The notes under the pieces are model-generated. The model had not been told where the DNA came from, did not search any database, and saw only the letters and a program-made list of their open reading frames with translations. Below are positions 34,779-44,144 of a stretch of DNA of 64,000 bases, piece by piece (position 1 is the stretch's first letter; every line of letters starts with the position of its first letter). Origin of the DNA: UBA721 sp002705165 (GTDB lineage Bacteria; Planctomycetota; Planctomycetia; Pirellulales; Pirellulaceae); assembly GCA_045565995.1 (NCBI GenBank), contig JBJLEF010000001.1, positions 2,170,001-2,234,000 of the forward strand, given 5' to 3'. A program made the position numbers and the translations under genes.

Positions 34779-36985
34779 TGTTTGCTTTGCTGTTTGAGTC
34801 CCCGGAACGTCTGTGGTGGAGTTTTGCTCTGCTGATTCCTCTATTCGTTCATTTGTTACGAAGACGCCGTTTTAAATCACAGCCCTGGGGAGCAATGCAG
34901 TTTGTCTTGCAAGCGGTGCAGCAGGAATCACAAAAAGCCAAACTTCAGAATTTGATCCTGATGATGTTACGAGTTGCCATCCTGGGGATGTTTTTGTTTG
35001 CTATCAGTGCGCCTAGTACAGGTCTGCACAGGCCGAACGTGGGCGAAAAATCGAACGGTACTCATCACATACTCATCATCGATTCCACCTATTCGTCAGG
35101 CACAATCGATGAGAAAACAGGGCTGGCCGCTCTAGAGGAAGCAAAGCAAAAGGCAAGCGAGTATGTGCGTTCACTTCCCGATGGAGATGTTGTTTCGGTA
35201 TTAACAATTGGTGATTTTCAGAATTGGGTTATTGAAGTTCCCGGTGACGATTTTCAGCAGGTGGCAACGGCAATTAATGAAATTCAGCCTCAGCCAACTG
35301 GTGGTAAGCTTGGACTTGTATTTGAATTGGGAGCGGAATTGGCTGCGAAATCTCGTAAACAGGATCCAAAATTGTTCTTTACCCAGTTTGTTGTGTTTTC
35401 AGATATGGAGCGAGATGTTTGGGATGAAATACTACTTCAAGATGGCCAGTCGCAGTCATCGATGGAAAAGGTTACCGAGTTGGGTCAATTGTCAGTTGTC
35501 GATTGCCGCGTTGATCCTGTTGCCAATATCGCCATTAAAGAGTTAACAATCAAATACCCTCAAGGTGCTTTCGCTTCGGAAATTACAGTCTTTGCTGAAC
35601 TTGATTGCTATTACAAGAAGACCAATGGCAAGGTCGGTATCTCCTGGTTTTTGGATAACGAGTTTATTGTTCGAGATGAAGTTGTCATCGGTGCTGGCGA
35701 GACCACTACGATTGAAATGTCATTAAACAATCTTAGTTCCGGTAGCCATCAGATCGAGGCACGTTTAGACGAAGATTCATTACTCATAGACAACCACCGA
35801 TGGTTGGCCTTTGATACTCCGGCTCGTGTGCGGGTCCTTTGTGTAGATGGTACTAAAAACGCATCGGTTGCGGTAAGGCTGGCATTTGCGCCGAGGAATT
35901 CGCCGGACTGGCCGGTTTACGTTCACACCATAAATGAAGTTGAATTTGAACAACAGCACTTGGAAGAATTTGATGTCATTGCCCTCTGTCAACTTGAAGT
36001 ACTTTCGGATTTCAATGCGCGGCGACTACTTGGGTTTGTCAAGCAAGGTGGAACTCTGTTGATAACTCCCGGAAATTCGACAGACCAGATTTCTTACAAT
36101 AACTTTTACGCTTCGATTTCCTCAGGTTCGGTAGCCAGCAGCCCCGGGATTCGTTGGGGGAAGGTTGTCGGTAATCCGTCACTTGATCAGGCTCAGTCAG
36201 GTGTTCGAGTTACTAATCATGCGATTGCAAGTTTGTTTCGCAGAAACCCAAAGAGTGGGATCAGGGCGCTGCCAGTTTACAAATATGTCGAGCTAGACGT
36301 TGCTTCGGACAGAACTTCCGAGATTGTTTTAGAGCTGTCAAACGGTGCTCCGCTACTGCTGTGCAGTGCGGTAGGAAAGGGGCATGTACTGACGATAGGT
36401 ACGTCGGTTGCCATCGGTCAGGAGGAAGATCGCTGGAGTGATTTGGGAACCTGGCCTAGTTTTCTGCCGTTGATTCATGAAACGATGAAGTACGTCGTGG
36501 AACAGGGGGTACGGACTTCTAATATCAAGGTCGGCGTATTCCCGGAACGCCGTGTTCCCATGCAATACGGGCCCGTTTCAATTGCTGTTCAGGGCCCGGA
36601 TGGACAGACACAGGAGTATGCGATGGAATTCTCGCGAGACTCCGACTCAGACGAAGTCTACGCATATTGGTGGCACACCGAGTTCAAAAACCCGGGCGTG
36701 TATTATGTGAATCAATATTCAGACGATCAGGTGATAGATACATCGCTGGTTGTAGGAAATCTTGCTGTCACAGAGAGTGCCCATGATTTAATTGAATTCA
36801 GCACGCTAACCCCCTTCTCGAATGTTCGTGTAGACACCAGTTCAGAGGGCTCATTAGAGTTCTCTAATAGTAGTCGAGGCTTATCTAGGGAGCTTTTAAT
36901 GCTCACCATGATCTTGATGGTGCTGGAAACAATCTCGGTGACGATCAGGCGAGGGAAATATCGTCAAAGAAGAGGGCACGCATGA
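34778..36985 (+). CDS. BatA-like membrane protein with N-terminal aerotolerance domain
   Basis: A 735-residue protein. The N-terminal domain, with two helices (about 10-25 and 57-80) around HLLRRRRFKSQPWGAMQF, is the BatA/aerotolerance type. A VWA-like region follows (about 95-250, HHILIIDSTYSSG), then an Ig-like segment. Residues about 350-450 resemble a class I glutamine-amidotransferase-like fold (RVLCVDGT, KQGGTLLITPG), and the C-terminus has a helix (about 707-722) and a basic end. ATG 34778 is preferred because GGAGGT is seven bases upstream; it overlaps the preceding stop by one base. Confidence 0.82.
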   Translation: MFALLFESPERLWWSFALLIPLFVHLLRRRRFKSQPWGAMQFVLQAVQQESQKAKLQNLILMMLRVAILGMFLFAISAPSTGLHRPNVGEKSNGTHHILIIDSTYSSGTIDEKTGLAALEEAKQKASEYVRSLPDGDVVSVLTIGDFQNWVIEVPGDDFQQVATAINEIQPQPTGGKLGLVFELGAELAAKSRKQDPKLFFTQFVVFSDMERDVWDEILLQDGQSQSSMEKVTELGQLSVVDCRVDPVANIAIKELTIKYPQGAFASEITVFAELDCYYKKTNGKVGISWFLDNEFIVRDEVVIGAGETTTIEMSLNNLSSGSHQIEARLDEDSLLIDNHRWLAFDTPARVRVLCVDGTKNASVAVRLAFAPRNSPDWPVYVHTINEVEFEQQHLEEFDVIALCQLEVLSDFNARRLLGFVKQGGTLLITPGNSTDQISYNNFYASISSGSVASSPGIRWGKVVGNPSLDQAQSGVRVTNHAIASLFRRNPKSGIRALPVYKYVELDVASDRTSEIVLELSNGAPLLLCSAVGKGHVLTIGTSVAIGQEEDRWSDLGTWPSFLPLIHETMKYVVEQGVRTSNIKVGVFPERRVPMQYGPVSIAVQGPDGQTQEYAMEFSRDSDSDEVYAYWWHTEFKNPGVYYVNQYSDDQVIDTSLVVGNLAVTESAHDLIEFSTLTPFSNVRVDTSSEGSLEFSNSSRGLSRELLMLTMILMVLETISVTIRRGKYRQRRGHA

Positions 36986-39405
36986 TGCAATGCTCTTGTG
37001 CGATAACGATCTGGGGACAAATTCAGACGCGTCTTCAATCTAACTGGCCCTTACCATCGACATGGATGCTGGCTGTCGTCGCCCTGTTGATCATGACTCT
37101 GTGGTTGGTATTACGCAACCAGAGCTTACCGTTGCGACAACGACTTTGGCTCGCCGCATTGAGGACTGCGGCCATGCTCGTACTCGTGGCGATGTTGCCG
37201 GGTTGGACCTCATATGAAGAACAGACTGGAAAGTCTGATTTGATCGTGCTGATGGATATTTCAAGCAGCATGCAATTTGAGGATGACTTTAGTCTCGATG
37301 ATCTCAGTGATGCGACCAGACAGTGGCTGTTAGAACGTTATGGCAAAGAATTTGATGAGCGGCTTCCGAAGCGTGGCGATACGATTTCATTACCAAGAAT
37401 CTGGTTGTCCAAAGCTTTTTTAGGAAACAGTGGTTCCGATTCTGAGTCAGTAGCAGATTTACTACCGGGAGTGTTGGCAGGGACAGAGCAAGAATACGAC
37501 ATTCATGTGTATGAAATAGGAGAAAGCGTACCTCAACGCCTTCAAAATAAGTCAACGGCAGGCAGCCTGAGAGATCCAGAGCCCTCTGACGGCTCTGCTT
37601 TGGGGCGAGGAGTTGTCGAAGTTTTACAACGGCACCGAGGTAAGTCTGTCGCGGCGATAGTGTATCTCACCGACGGTCGGTCGAATACTGGAGTATCGTT
37701 AAAGCGAGCCGGTGAAATGGCACGTAAGCTTTCCGTACCCATTATTGTCCCCGGGATAATTGGCAGTTCCAAGGATGATCGTATTCAATTATTAAATCCC
37801 TCCGCCCCGACCCGAGTACAGGTTGATCAGCCAGCTTCATTTGAAATCGATGTGTTGCGTGATGGTGATGTCAGCCAGACGGCAGTTTTACCATTTCGTA
37901 TTGTTAGTGAAGATGGCCAGCGTGATGTGGAGGTGTCATTTGTCGAAGGGCAGAATCAGTCAACACTTTCCATACAACATTCGGCAGCGACCGTGGGCGA
38001 GCAGGTATTACGAGTGGAGTATGTTCGTAGTGAGAACCTGAGTGAAGGAGAACAATATCGGAATCGCCATCTGGAAAAGCATGAGTTTCACTTTCTGGCT
38101 GTGGACGATTCGATCAACGTTTTACTTATTGAGCAATTCCCCCGATTCGAATTTCGCACATTGAAAGATTTGCTCAGCCGAGCAACCAATAATTCAGGAC
38201 GATCTCGTTTTGAAGTGACCACCGTCCTGGGAACGGCTGATCCGCAGTTGGCTCAGGAAGATAATCGTCTGCATGCAAGTGTTATCGAAGATCGAGACTG
38301 GTTGTTTGCCTTTGATGTGATTGTTGTTGGAGATGTGCCTACCGATTTACTAACTTTTGATGCCCAGTCAATTTTGGTCGATTTCGTTCAGCAGCGAGGC
38401 GGAGGCATTGTCTTTATCGCAGGAGATAGGTTTTTGCCGGAGCAATTTAATGACCAACCATTGGCAGAGTTGTTTCCGGCTGATGTTGACAGTTATGAGC
38501 CCCAGCTACAAAACGCTCAGCCAGTTTCTCTCCAACTTTCTCAGTTAGGTGAGCGAACGGCACTTACCTCCTTGATTGAGACGTCAGAGGCAAATCGTAC
38601 GGTTTGGAGAGCGTTGCCTGGTCCGTACTGGCTGGTTCAATCTCTATTGTTGCAGTCAGGCGTTCAGGTCCTGGTGTATGCCGATTCAGAATCGGGAGTT
38701 AGAGTGCCTCTGGTGACTCAGCAATTCTCAGGCGCTGGCCGTGTGATCTTTCAGGCTTTTGATTCGACTTGGCGATGGAAGCAACAGACTGACTTGAAAG
38801 ACGGGTATGATCTTTATTGGACGCAAATGGTCAATTATTTGGCTGGGGCAGCAGCAGGTGACGGGCGTACTGGGGTTGCGCTTTCAGTCAGTACAGAGGA
38901 GGTGGCTTTTGGGGAAAGTGTCGAAGTGAAGGTGCGGTTTCTGAATCCGGCGGGCGCACCAGAGGAAGAGAGAGTCGTCGTCGAATTGTCGGAAGAAACG
39001 GGCAAGGCGGAGATTGTTCGTTTGACTCGTAGGGGTATTTCCCAGGGGGACTTCACGGCGAGTTTAAGTGATTTAAGGGTTGGGCAATACACCTTACGCC
39101 TAGTTAGCCCGGTCGGGATTACTGCTACCCCCGCCACGTTGCGAATTGATGTTCAGAACCGACCTAAAGAACAATTAATTACCAGTGGTGATGTGGAAGC
39201 ATTAAGAGATCTGGCCGCAACCTCAGGTGGCGAATTTTATGAACTCAGCCAATGGGATAGGATACAGAAAGAATTGCCGCATGGTCAGCCCATGGTGATT
39301 CAGGAGTTGAATCGGCGATTACTATGGAATGCTAACTGGCTGGTATCTATCTTTGTGTTATTAATTAGCGTTGAGTGGGGATTAAGACGACGGTGGTATA
39401 ATTAA
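36982..39405 (+). CDS. VWA-domain membrane protein
   Basis: An 807-residue protein with two N-terminal helices (about 27-45 and 56-73), a VWA domain with the MIDAS motif DISSS (DLIVLMDISSSMQF) and TDGRSNTGVSL, an Ig-like region, a glutamine-amidotransferase-like domain (about 380-500, DVIVVGDVPTDLL, QQRGGGIVFIAGDRF), a second beta-rich region and a final helix (about 785-800). The MIDAS suggests divalent-metal-dependent protein binding. It overlaps the BatA-like gene by four bases (ATGA). Confidence 0.82.
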   Translation: MMQCSCAITIWGQIQTRLQSNWPLPSTWMLAVVALLIMTLWLVLRNQSLPLRQRLWLAALRTAAMLVLVAMLPGWTSYEEQTGKSDLIVLMDISSSMQFEDDFSLDDLSDATRQWLLERYGKEFDERLPKRGDTISLPRIWLSKAFLGNSGSDSESVADLLPGVLAGTEQEYDIHVYEIGESVPQRLQNKSTAGSLRDPEPSDGSALGRGVVEVLQRHRGKSVAAIVYLTDGRSNTGVSLKRAGEMARKLSVPIIVPGIIGSSKDDRIQLLNPSAPTRVQVDQPASFEIDVLRDGDVSQTAVLPFRIVSEDGQRDVEVSFVEGQNQSTLSIQHSAATVGEQVLRVEYVRSENLSEGEQYRNRHLEKHEFHFLAVDDSINVLLIEQFPRFEFRTLKDLLSRATNNSGRSRFEVTTVLGTADPQLAQEDNRLHASVIEDRDWLFAFDVIVVGDVPTDLLTFDAQSILVDFVQQRGGGIVFIAGDRFLPEQFNDQPLAELFPADVDSYEPQLQNAQPVSLQLSQLGERTALTSLIETSEANRTVWRALPGPYWLVQSLLLQSGVQVLVYADSESGVRVPLVTQQFSGAGRVIFQAFDSTWRWKQQTDLKDGYDLYWTQMVNYLAGAAAGDGRTGVALSVSTEEVAFGESVEVKVRFLNPAGAPEEERVVVELSEETGKAEIVRLTRRGISQGDFTASLSDLRVGQYTLRLVSPVGITATPATLRIDVQNRPKEQLITSGDVEALRDLAATSGGEFYELSQWDRIQKELPHGQPMVIQELNRRLLWNANWLVSIFVLLISVEWGLRRRWYN

Positions 39406-39408
39406 AAC

Positions 39409-42400
39409 ATGGCTCATGAATTACCGGACAAGTCCGAACTCTTAGTGGTACAAAATGTTGTTGAGCGAATGGCTCAGCGATCACGACAACTGGTCTTTGT
39501 GCGCGCTGTCTGTGTATTTGTTTCCCTGCTGTTATCTGGGATCGCCCTGCTGGCAACCGTGGATTATCTGCTGCAACTCCGGTCACCTTTTGTGGTCTGG
39601 TTCCAGTTTGCGTTGTTTATTGCGTTGTTGCTTGTCACAGTGGCTAAAATTATCGTTCCTGCAGAACGGTATAGGCCCAGTTTGGTGGAAGTAGCCAGGC
39701 GTTTGGAAGTGGCATTTCCTCAACTTCATCAGCGACTTTCCACCGTTTGTGATTTGTACGAACGGAAATGTGAGTTGTCACCGGTTCAGTTACAGTTCTT
39801 AAATGGCCTCGCAGTCGAGGTAAGCGAGGATGTATCCCGATTGGAGTTGGAACGCTGTTTCCGCCCTCATACTTTACTCCGTCCAGTTTTGAGCGCAACT
39901 GTTGTCTTGCTGCTGATTGTCTCAATGCTCATTTCCAGCCCTCAGCAAGTCGCGACAGCGACTCAGCGAGTGGTAATGCCGTGGAGTGGTCAATATTGGC
40001 CTCGCGAATTCGAGTTGAGAGTTATCGATTATCGTACGCAGGCTGCTGAAGGAGGCGACTACCTGATTGAAATCATCAACCTCAATGGATCTTTACCCGA
40101 TGATTTGTCGTTAGAAATCCTTTGGGAGAGTGCTGAGACGAGTGAGGAAATAAGGCTATTTCAAACAGGACGAGTCACGGAATATCGACTTAATGACTTA
40201 CTTGAATCGTTTAAGTTCCGACTTCATGGTGGTGACTTTCATGACATTGGATGGAATAAAGTAGCAGTTGTCGCCGCGCCCGTGGTCAGTGACTTTCAAC
40301 TCATGCTGAAGCCCCCGGAATATACCGGACTGGACCCGTACCTTGCTGATCATCAAGGTAATGCGTTACCTCAGAGTTATTTATCTTTCCGAGCTGTTTT
40401 GGATAATCCAATCGAGACGGCAAAGTTGATTTGGGACGTCGCTGGACATCATACACGACATCCACTCGTGGTAGCACGCGATGGGGAAGGAGTTGGGGTG
40501 ACTATCGATGATCTCGAAGTGAATACGTCAGGTCTGTTCTGGTTGGAATTTGAAGATGCGAACGGTGTCGTCTCCCAGACTCGTGAAGTGTGGCGAATAG
40601 ATGTCTTGGAAGATCAATTGCCAAAGTTACATGTGCGAAAACCTTCCGAAGATACCTTGTTAACTGTGACGGGAGTCGTTCCGGTGTCAGTCCATATTAC
40701 AGATGACTTGAGAGTGGAGAGTCTGGAGGTGGTGATTCAAAATAAGGGAGCCGAAAACCAGAAGGGGCTTCGTATCCCTCTTGATCTTGAGAAGGTGTTC
40801 GTCGGTGCGAGACCTGTCTTTGACACCAATCGGATTTTTGTCGTGCAGCAACCGGATAGTATTCAGGTAGAGTGTGGTTTGGATGTAAGTTCGTTACCGA
40901 GCTTTGCAGTTGGTGCAGAATTGAGTCTTAGTTTTAGAGCGACGGATCAATTTGGTAATCAGGCAACAAGCGAAACAGTGCATTTAAGCGTTTCGTCTGA
41001 CCGTGAACTACGTGGTCGGCTGACGCGGGAATTGGAGGATGTGCAAATTCGATTTCGCATTCTTCAACGGCTTTTGGATGATTCCCTTAAGACATTGGGG
41101 TTGTTGCAGTCTGTTAGTGACTCTGACTTGGAAGTGTCAAAGTTGTTGCATCAGCTGAGTTTAGAGGCCGCGAATATGAATGGCGTGTTGTCAGGTGGTA
41201 GTAACTCAATTTTGACCAGACTTGAAGTCATTGATGTAGGCCTTAGCCTTACTAAGGTTAAGGCTCCACTAATAAGTGAGTCACTAGCAAGGCTTGAACA
41301 GTTGGCAGTGACGATTCAAAGTAAGCATCTACAACCTTTGCAAACCGGTATTTACCAGGTTAGGAATAATCGTCGGACGGATAATCAAAAGTGGTTATCT
41401 GATATGGAAGTAATTCAAGGGTATGTGCAGTTGGCAGTGAAGTTAATTGATTCTGTTTTAGGAGCACAGTCGTCCGCCCAATCGCAGGCAGAGTTTGAAT
41501 CTTCCTGGAAAGGTTTACTGGGAAAACAAATTGACCTGAGGAGCCAGACCTCCGGTAGATCGGCCTCGATCCTAACCAATGAAGGCTTCCAATTGGACAC
41601 GACACTTAATGAATTGGCAGGCAGGCAACTTTCGCTGGCCTCTGATGTTTTCCAGTTAGTTGACCAAACGATCGCAGAAGAACAACTTGCAATCAGTTTA
41701 CCTGTCCAGGAGTTAGCTGCTGTGGTGGTCTCAGAGATGAGGCAGGTTGCAGCAAAAATACGTAAACGTGAAATTACACGTGTATTGAATCAGCAAGAAT
41801 ATATTGTTCAAATCATGCAACGGGTATTATTTGAATTGGGTATTGAGCTTGAAGAGGATTTGCAAACGACAGATCAACAGTATCGCGTATTTGTTGAGCG
41901 TCTCAAGAGTTTGCATCGTCAGCAAGTAGTTTTGATGGGAATGGATCTGACTAGCCAAGTGGCTTACTCACTGATGGAGCGGCAAAGACAATTGGCCGAT
42001 GTTGCTACTGAACTTTCACAGCAAGCCTTTGTCTCGCCTTTGCTTCAGATTGGTCTGCAAGATGTTGCAATCTCACAAAACAAAGCAGCAGAATTAATGG
42101 TTTCGGGAACTCGAGGTGGAGTTAAGTTTCAGCAGGAGGCTGTCGAAATGCTGGAAACGATGATAGGTGTCGCCGCCGATGGATCGGCTGCATTGCAGGA
42201 CGATAAGGATGGTAATCGAAAGTCTCCGACGGTAAATTCAGAGCTGCTCTCGTTGCTTCGGATAATGCAAAAGCGTCTTCATGCGAACGTGAATCCTCTT
42301 GTGAAGAAAACGGAGTTGAGCCAAGAGGAAAAACAACAGTTAAATTCTCTGATTCAACATCAAACCAGAATCATCGAGGTAATCAAACAGATGCAAATGA

Positions 42401-42426
42401 CAAAGGAGGATGCAGGGAATGAATAG
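39409..42426 (+). CDS. Large membrane protein, DUF4175-like
   Basis: A 1005-residue protein with three helices near the N-terminus (about 29-52, 57-80 and 163-183) and a long extracytoplasmic part. The early segment RPSLVEVARRLEVAFPQLHQRLSTVCDL resembles DUF4175-type proteins found beside BatA/VWA genes. The middle is Ig-like beta structure; residues about 520-1000 are mostly helical and rich in Gln and Glu, likely coiled coil. It starts three bases after the VWA gene. Function unknown. Confidence 0.7.
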   Translation: MAHELPDKSELLVVQNVVERMAQRSRQLVFVRAVCVFVSLLLSGIALLATVDYLLQLRSPFVVWFQFALFIALLLVTVAKIIVPAERYRPSLVEVARRLEVAFPQLHQRLSTVCDLYERKCELSPVQLQFLNGLAVEVSEDVSRLELERCFRPHTLLRPVLSATVVLLLIVSMLISSPQQVATATQRVVMPWSGQYWPREFELRVIDYRTQAAEGGDYLIEIINLNGSLPDDLSLEILWESAETSEEIRLFQTGRVTEYRLNDLLESFKFRLHGGDFHDIGWNKVAVVAAPVVSDFQLMLKPPEYTGLDPYLADHQGNALPQSYLSFRAVLDNPIETAKLIWDVAGHHTRHPLVVARDGEGVGVTIDDLEVNTSGLFWLEFEDANGVVSQTREVWRIDVLEDQLPKLHVRKPSEDTLLTVTGVVPVSVHITDDLRVESLEVVIQNKGAENQKGLRIPLDLEKVFVGARPVFDTNRIFVVQQPDSIQVECGLDVSSLPSFAVGAELSLSFRATDQFGNQATSETVHLSVSSDRELRGRLTRELEDVQIRFRILQRLLDDSLKTLGLLQSVSDSDLEVSKLLHQLSLEAANMNGVLSGGSNSILTRLEVIDVGLSLTKVKAPLISESLARLEQLAVTIQSKHLQPLQTGIYQVRNNRRTDNQKWLSDMEVIQGYVQLAVKLIDSVLGAQSSAQSQAEFESSWKGLLGKQIDLRSQTSGRSASILTNEGFQLDTTLNELAGRQLSLASDVFQLVDQTIAEEQLAISLPVQELAAVVVSEMRQVAAKIRKREITRVLNQQEYIVQIMQRVLFELGIELEEDLQTTDQQYRVFVERLKSLHRQQVVLMGMDLTSQVAYSLMERQRQLADVATELSQQAFVSPLLQIGLQDVAISQNKAAELMVSGTRGGVKFQQEAVEMLETMIGVAADGSAALQDDKDGNRKSPTVNSELLSLLRIMQKRLHANVNPLVKKTELSQEEKQQLNSLIQHQTRIIEVIKQMQMTKEDAGNE

Positions 42427-43066
42427 CCAACGGTTGATTTGTTTTGTCCTGATGACTTTGACTTCTGTTGTTGTTTGCGCAGTGCAGCAAGACTCCGGCG
42501 AGGTCGTATTGCCAGAGGCAACAATTGAAAAGCTTTTTAAAAAGGCGAGTACAGCAACTGCCCCCGATCCCGATAGCACTCTAACTATCGGTAGGGAATC
42601 CTCTGAAGACGAAACGCTGCGTCAGGTTCTTGGTGAAGATATTGGAGAGCGGGGGGAAGATGATGACTTGCGGATGGTGAGTCAGCAGATTCAATATCAT
42701 CTTCAGTTATTGAAGCATCATGCGAGTGGAGAATTCTCGGAGGGTATTGAGCCCTTGCAATTTGATATTCTACGTCGATTGGACTCTTTGATCGAAGGAA
42801 AGCAGGGTTCGGTGGCTTCGGCCGTTGTGACAACACCAACGGAAGGGCTAGCTGGTCAGGAAGCAGGTGTTGGAACCATCGGGGAAACAGCGGAGAATGA
42901 AGTTACTGCAGGCGTTGCTAGCGAAGGTGCTGATCTTCTTGAAAACAATTGGAACCAACTGCCGCCTGTGGTGCAGATCCCTTTGCGAGAGTCAGTATCC
43001 CAGCCATTTCTGCCCGGTTATGAGCATCTGTTACAACAGTTTTATAACAACTTAAAGAAGAATTAA
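42419..43066 (+). CDS. Exported protein of unknown function
   Basis: A 215-residue protein with a signal peptide (about 1-21, MNSQRLICFVLMTLTSVVV) and an acidic, low-complexity mature part. ATG 42419 is chosen because AAAGGAGG ends nine bases before it; the ATG at 42410 abuts that site. The overlap with the preceding stop is eight bases. I do not recognise the family. It may be a secreted partner of the Bat-like membrane proteins. Confidence 0.65.
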   Translation: MNSQRLICFVLMTLTSVVVCAVQQDSGEVVLPEATIEKLFKKASTATAPDPDSTLTIGRESSEDETLRQVLGEDIGERGEDDDLRMVSQQIQYHLQLLKHHASGEFSEGIEPLQFDILRRLDSLIEGKQGSVASAVVTTPTEGLAGQEAGVGTIGETAENEVTAGVASEGADLLENNWNQLPPVVQIPLRESVSQPFLPGYEHLLQQFYNNLKKN

Positions 43067-43069
43067 TCC

Positions 43070-44125
43070 ATGTCATTAGCCGGAGAAGATCGACGAACTC
43101 TTCTGAAGAGGTTGTCTGGCGTTAGCGTCTGGGGCTGGTGTTTCTCCGCTGCGCCGCCTGAACTTCTATTTGGGCAGCAGCCCAAGGGCTTGTTTTTGGC
43201 GAAGCATCAGCAGGCTGTACAGAAAGGGATCAGTTGGTTGGCCTCACGTGTGCAGGAAGATGGTTCATTTGGTCAATCGGCATATCAACAGAATTTGGCG
43301 GTGGTGAGTTTGGGGGGATTGGCATTTTTGTCGCGAGGTCATTTGCCGAACCGTGGACCTTATGGGAAATACGTTAGCCGATTGGTGGATTTCGTATTGC
43401 AGCATGCCCAGCAGAATGGCCTGATTTCTGTGCCGAATGAAGGCGTTCGGGGAGTTATGTATGGTCATGGCTTTGCATCATTATTTCTTGCTCAAGTCTA
43501 CGGAGTCACTCGCCAGCGAGAGGTTCGTCCGGCATTGAACAATGCGATCAACCTGATTGTTTCTACACAGAATGATGAAGGTGGCTGGCGATATGGACCA
43601 ACAAAAAAAGATGCAGATATCTCTGTAACCGTTTGTCAGACCATGGCTTTAAGAGCGGCTCGAAATGCAGGGTTTTTTGTCCCTGGTCAAACCATCGCTC
43701 GTGCGAGAGCCTATGTACGCAACCTGCAGAACGATGATGGAGGTTTCCGTTATGTCACGGCTGTCGGGGAAAGTGCTTACCCACGCACCGGCGCGGCAAT
43801 AGTGGCGTTGGCGAGTTTGGGAGTCAAGCAGAACGATATTTTTGCGGCGGCATCCAAGTATCTGATGGAAAATATTCCCGCAGATGCTGAATACGCTGGA
43901 GATCCACATTATTTTTACGGCCAATATTATGCCGCGCATGCCTTGTGGCAATTGGGTGGCGACAACTGGAGTACATGGTACGACCAGGTGAGCGAACTGT
44001 TGTTACGTAAGCAACTTGCTTCAGGTGTCTGGGAAGATGAGTCGATTTGTAATGAGTATGCAACGGCGATGGTTTGCCTAATCTTAAGTATGCCGAAGAA
44101 CTTTCTTCCTCTGTTAAGAAAGTAA
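43070..44125 (+). CDS. Prenyltransferase/squalene-cyclase-like repeat protein with Tat-like signal
   Basis: A 351-residue protein with an N-terminal DRRTLLKRLSG motif resembling a Tat signal. The rest is an alpha/alpha-barrel with repeats beginning EDGSFGQ, NDEGGWRYG, NDDGGFRYV and SGVWED, as in the prenyltransferase/squalene oxidase repeat superfamily. The segment KKDADISVTV sits where cyclases carry DxDD, but the final Asp is missing, so terpene cyclase activity is doubtful. Such proteins recur beside MoxR/VWA clusters in planctomycetes; their role is not known. Confidence 0.78.
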   Translation: MSLAGEDRRTLLKRLSGVSVWGWCFSAAPPELLFGQQPKGLFLAKHQQAVQKGISWLASRVQEDGSFGQSAYQQNLAVVSLGGLAFLSRGHLPNRGPYGKYVSRLVDFVLQHAQQNGLISVPNEGVRGVMYGHGFASLFLAQVYGVTRQREVRPALNNAINLIVSTQNDEGGWRYGPTKKDADISVTVCQTMALRAARNAGFFVPGQTIARARAYVRNLQNDDGGFRYVTAVGESAYPRTGAAIVALASLGVKQNDIFAAASKYLMENIPADAEYAGDPHYFYGQYYAAHALWQLGGDNWSTWYDQVSELLLRKQLASGVWEDESICNEYATAMVCLILSMPKNFLPLLRK

Positions 44126-44144
44126 TGTGATGCCGGAGGCGAAC

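Noticed and set aside
43070..44125. Squalene-hopene cyclase
   Set aside because: Repeats fit the superfamily, but the protein is about half the length of true cyclases and the DxDD motif is incomplete.
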